Assembly: GCA_046727435.1 (NCBI GenBank)
Contig: JBKPCR010000373.1
Span: 1-6,426, forward strand
Reading direction: 5' to 3'
DNA length: 6,426 nucleotides
DNA from: CAVPRW01 sp046727435 [NCBI: bacterium]
Lineage (GTDB): Bacteria > Tectomicrobia > Entotheonellia > J063
A model generated the notes under the pieces. The model was given only the letters and a program-made list of their open reading frames with translations, searched no databases and had not been told where the DNA came from. The translations under genes and the position numbers were made by a program. Positions 5,683 through 6,426 of this stretch are shown here, one piece after another (positions within the stretch are counted from its first letter, which is position 1; each line of letters opens with the position of its first letter).

Positions 5683-6426
5683 TCACACGACCCCAAGACC
5701 ATAGGCACGCCCCCAGCCCAAACCAGCCGTGGTGCTGCTGCGGGGGCGATATTCGCAGCCGACCCAACCCGTGTACCCCAAATCATCGAGGAGGTCAAAC
5801 AAATAGGGATAGTTGATTTCCCCTATGTCGGGTTCATGCCGGCCAGGATTCCCGGCAATTTGAATATGGCCAACCAGCGGCAGGTGTGTTTTTATCTCCT
5901 CCGCCAGATCACCCCGCATGACCTGACAATGGTAGAGGTCCATTTGCACAAACAGATTATCGCTGCCGACCCGCTCAATGAGCTGGCGGGCTTGCGCTAT
6001 GGTCGTGAGAAAATAGCCAGGATTGTCGCGAGTATTGAGGGGCTCGATGAGTAAACGAACCCCGTGGGGCTTCAGCGTTTCAGCGCCCCAGCGCAGATTG
6101 CGCACATACACCGCCTCACAGTCTTGCCGCGCCACTCCTGTCGGAGGAGTGCCCGCCATAGCATGTAGACAGCGACAAGACAGCGCCCGGGCATACCTCA
6201 GGGCGTGCTCGACACACTCGGCAAACACCTCTTCTCGCCCCGGCAGAGCGGCGACTCCACGCTCACCCCGTGCCGGGTCTCCTGGCGGCAAGTTGCAGAG
6301 CGCCTGTTCAAGGCCGCATGCCTGCAGACGTGCGGCGATGTCTTCGGGCGGCGCTTCGTAGGGGAACCCATGCTCGACACCGCGGAAGCCGGCGCGCGCG
6401 GCTGCCTCAAAACGGTCGAAAAAACT
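5683..6426 (-). CDS. hyi: Hydroxypyruvate isomerase/OtnI-like TIM-barrel isomerase (5' end outside window)
   Basis: The frame is open to the right edge, giving 247 codons that lack only the first residues (family members are about 255-265). The enzyme is predicted to be a cytoplasmic xylose-isomerase-like TIM barrel that interconverts hydroxypyruvate and tartronate semialdehyde, or a related 2-oxo-tetronate reaction as in OtnI. Counting from the edge, FDRFEAAARAGFRGVE (3-18) is followed by NLPPGDPARGERG and AALPGRE (about 45-65). The metal and active-site strands RLLIEPLNTRD, VQMDLYHCQVM, GHIQIAGNPGRHEPD, GEINYPYLF and GCEYRPR come next. The C-terminal GLGW block is present, so the 3' end is intact. 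The conserved Glu in IEPLN, Asp in MDLYH, the Gln in HIQIAG and Glu in CEYRP are all visible. An internal TTG at 6291 is not the start, because coding similarity continues upstream. Choice between Hyi and OtnI cannot be made here. Confidence 0.9.
   Translation of the reverse strand, partial: SFFDRFEAAARAGFRGVEHGFPYEAPPEDIAARLQACGLEQALCNLPPGDPARGERGVAALPGREEVFAECVEHALRYARALSCRCLHAMAGTPPTGVARQDCEAVYVRNLRWGAETLKPHGVRLLIEPLNTRDNPGYFLTTIAQARQLIERVGSDNLFVQMDLYHCQVMRGDLAEEIKTHLPLVGHIQIAGNPGRHEPDIGEINYPYLFDLLDDLGYTGWVGCEYRPRSSTTAGLGWGRAYGLGVV

Noticed and set aside
5441-5767. A 108-codon frame on the - strand containing the small cysteine-rich peptide
   Set aside because: Its first part overlaps the conserved C-terminus of the Hyi-like gene in another frame and looks random. 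Only the last 28 codons have a plausible start site and ordered composition.
6289-6291. TTG as the start of the isomerase gene
   Set aside because: The 45 codons before it encode conserved N-terminal family sequence, so the real start is beyond the right edge.
6198-6410. A 70-codon - strand frame near the right edge
   Set aside because: It lies inside the Hyi-like gene, whose conserved sequence continues to the edge in a different frame; this is a shadow.

Overview
This moderately GC-rich bacterial window holds mostly housekeeping and metabolic genes. No mobile element, CRISPR array, tRNA or rRNA was seen. A signal-bearing RlpA with a SPOR domain suggests a Gram-negative envelope. A two-subunit 2-oxoacid:ferredoxin oxidoreductase suggests low-potential carbon metabolism of the kind found in anaerobes, microaerophiles or reverse-TCA organisms. 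The KorB style and heptamer-repeat terminator make me think of NC10 or Nitrospirota relatives, but this is an impression and the window does not settle taxonomy.

Layout. Positions 1-1450 (+ strand) carry the 3' part of korA, a translationally coupled complete korB, and a strong intrinsic terminator built from 7-bp tandem repeats. Positions 1464-1598 (+) hold the first 44 codons of a RidA/YjgF-family gene with a good ribosome binding site, cut short before most of the fold. Positions 1599-1721 are non-coding and contain an 11-bp-stem hairpin. From 1722 to the right edge every gene is on the - strand. Read in transcription order (right to left) these are: a partial hydroxypyruvate isomerase-like TIM-barrel gene; a possible 28-residue cysteine-rich basic peptide; a composite scar joining the start of a DUF2306-type membrane protein to the end of a GNAT acetyltransferase in another frame; a gamma-glutamylcyclotransferase-like gene; a PolX/PHP DNA repair protein; and rlpA.

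The genes do not form one pathway. KorAB is a self-contained enzyme. PolX (DNA repair), RlpA (cell-wall processing at the septum), the GGCT-like protein (possible glutathione or gamma-glutamyl turnover) and the Hyi-like isomerase (hydroxypyruvate/tartronate semialdehyde) are unrelated in function.

The points most worth a second look are: (i) the PolX polymerase active site, where the paired catalytic aspartates are Gln and Glu while the PHP nuclease residues are kept; (ii) the two truncation scars (RidA, and DUF2306 joined to GNAT); and (iii) the tiny CC/CxxC basic peptide just upstream of the DUF2306 scar. I see no convincing evidence of a wholly new multi-gene system.
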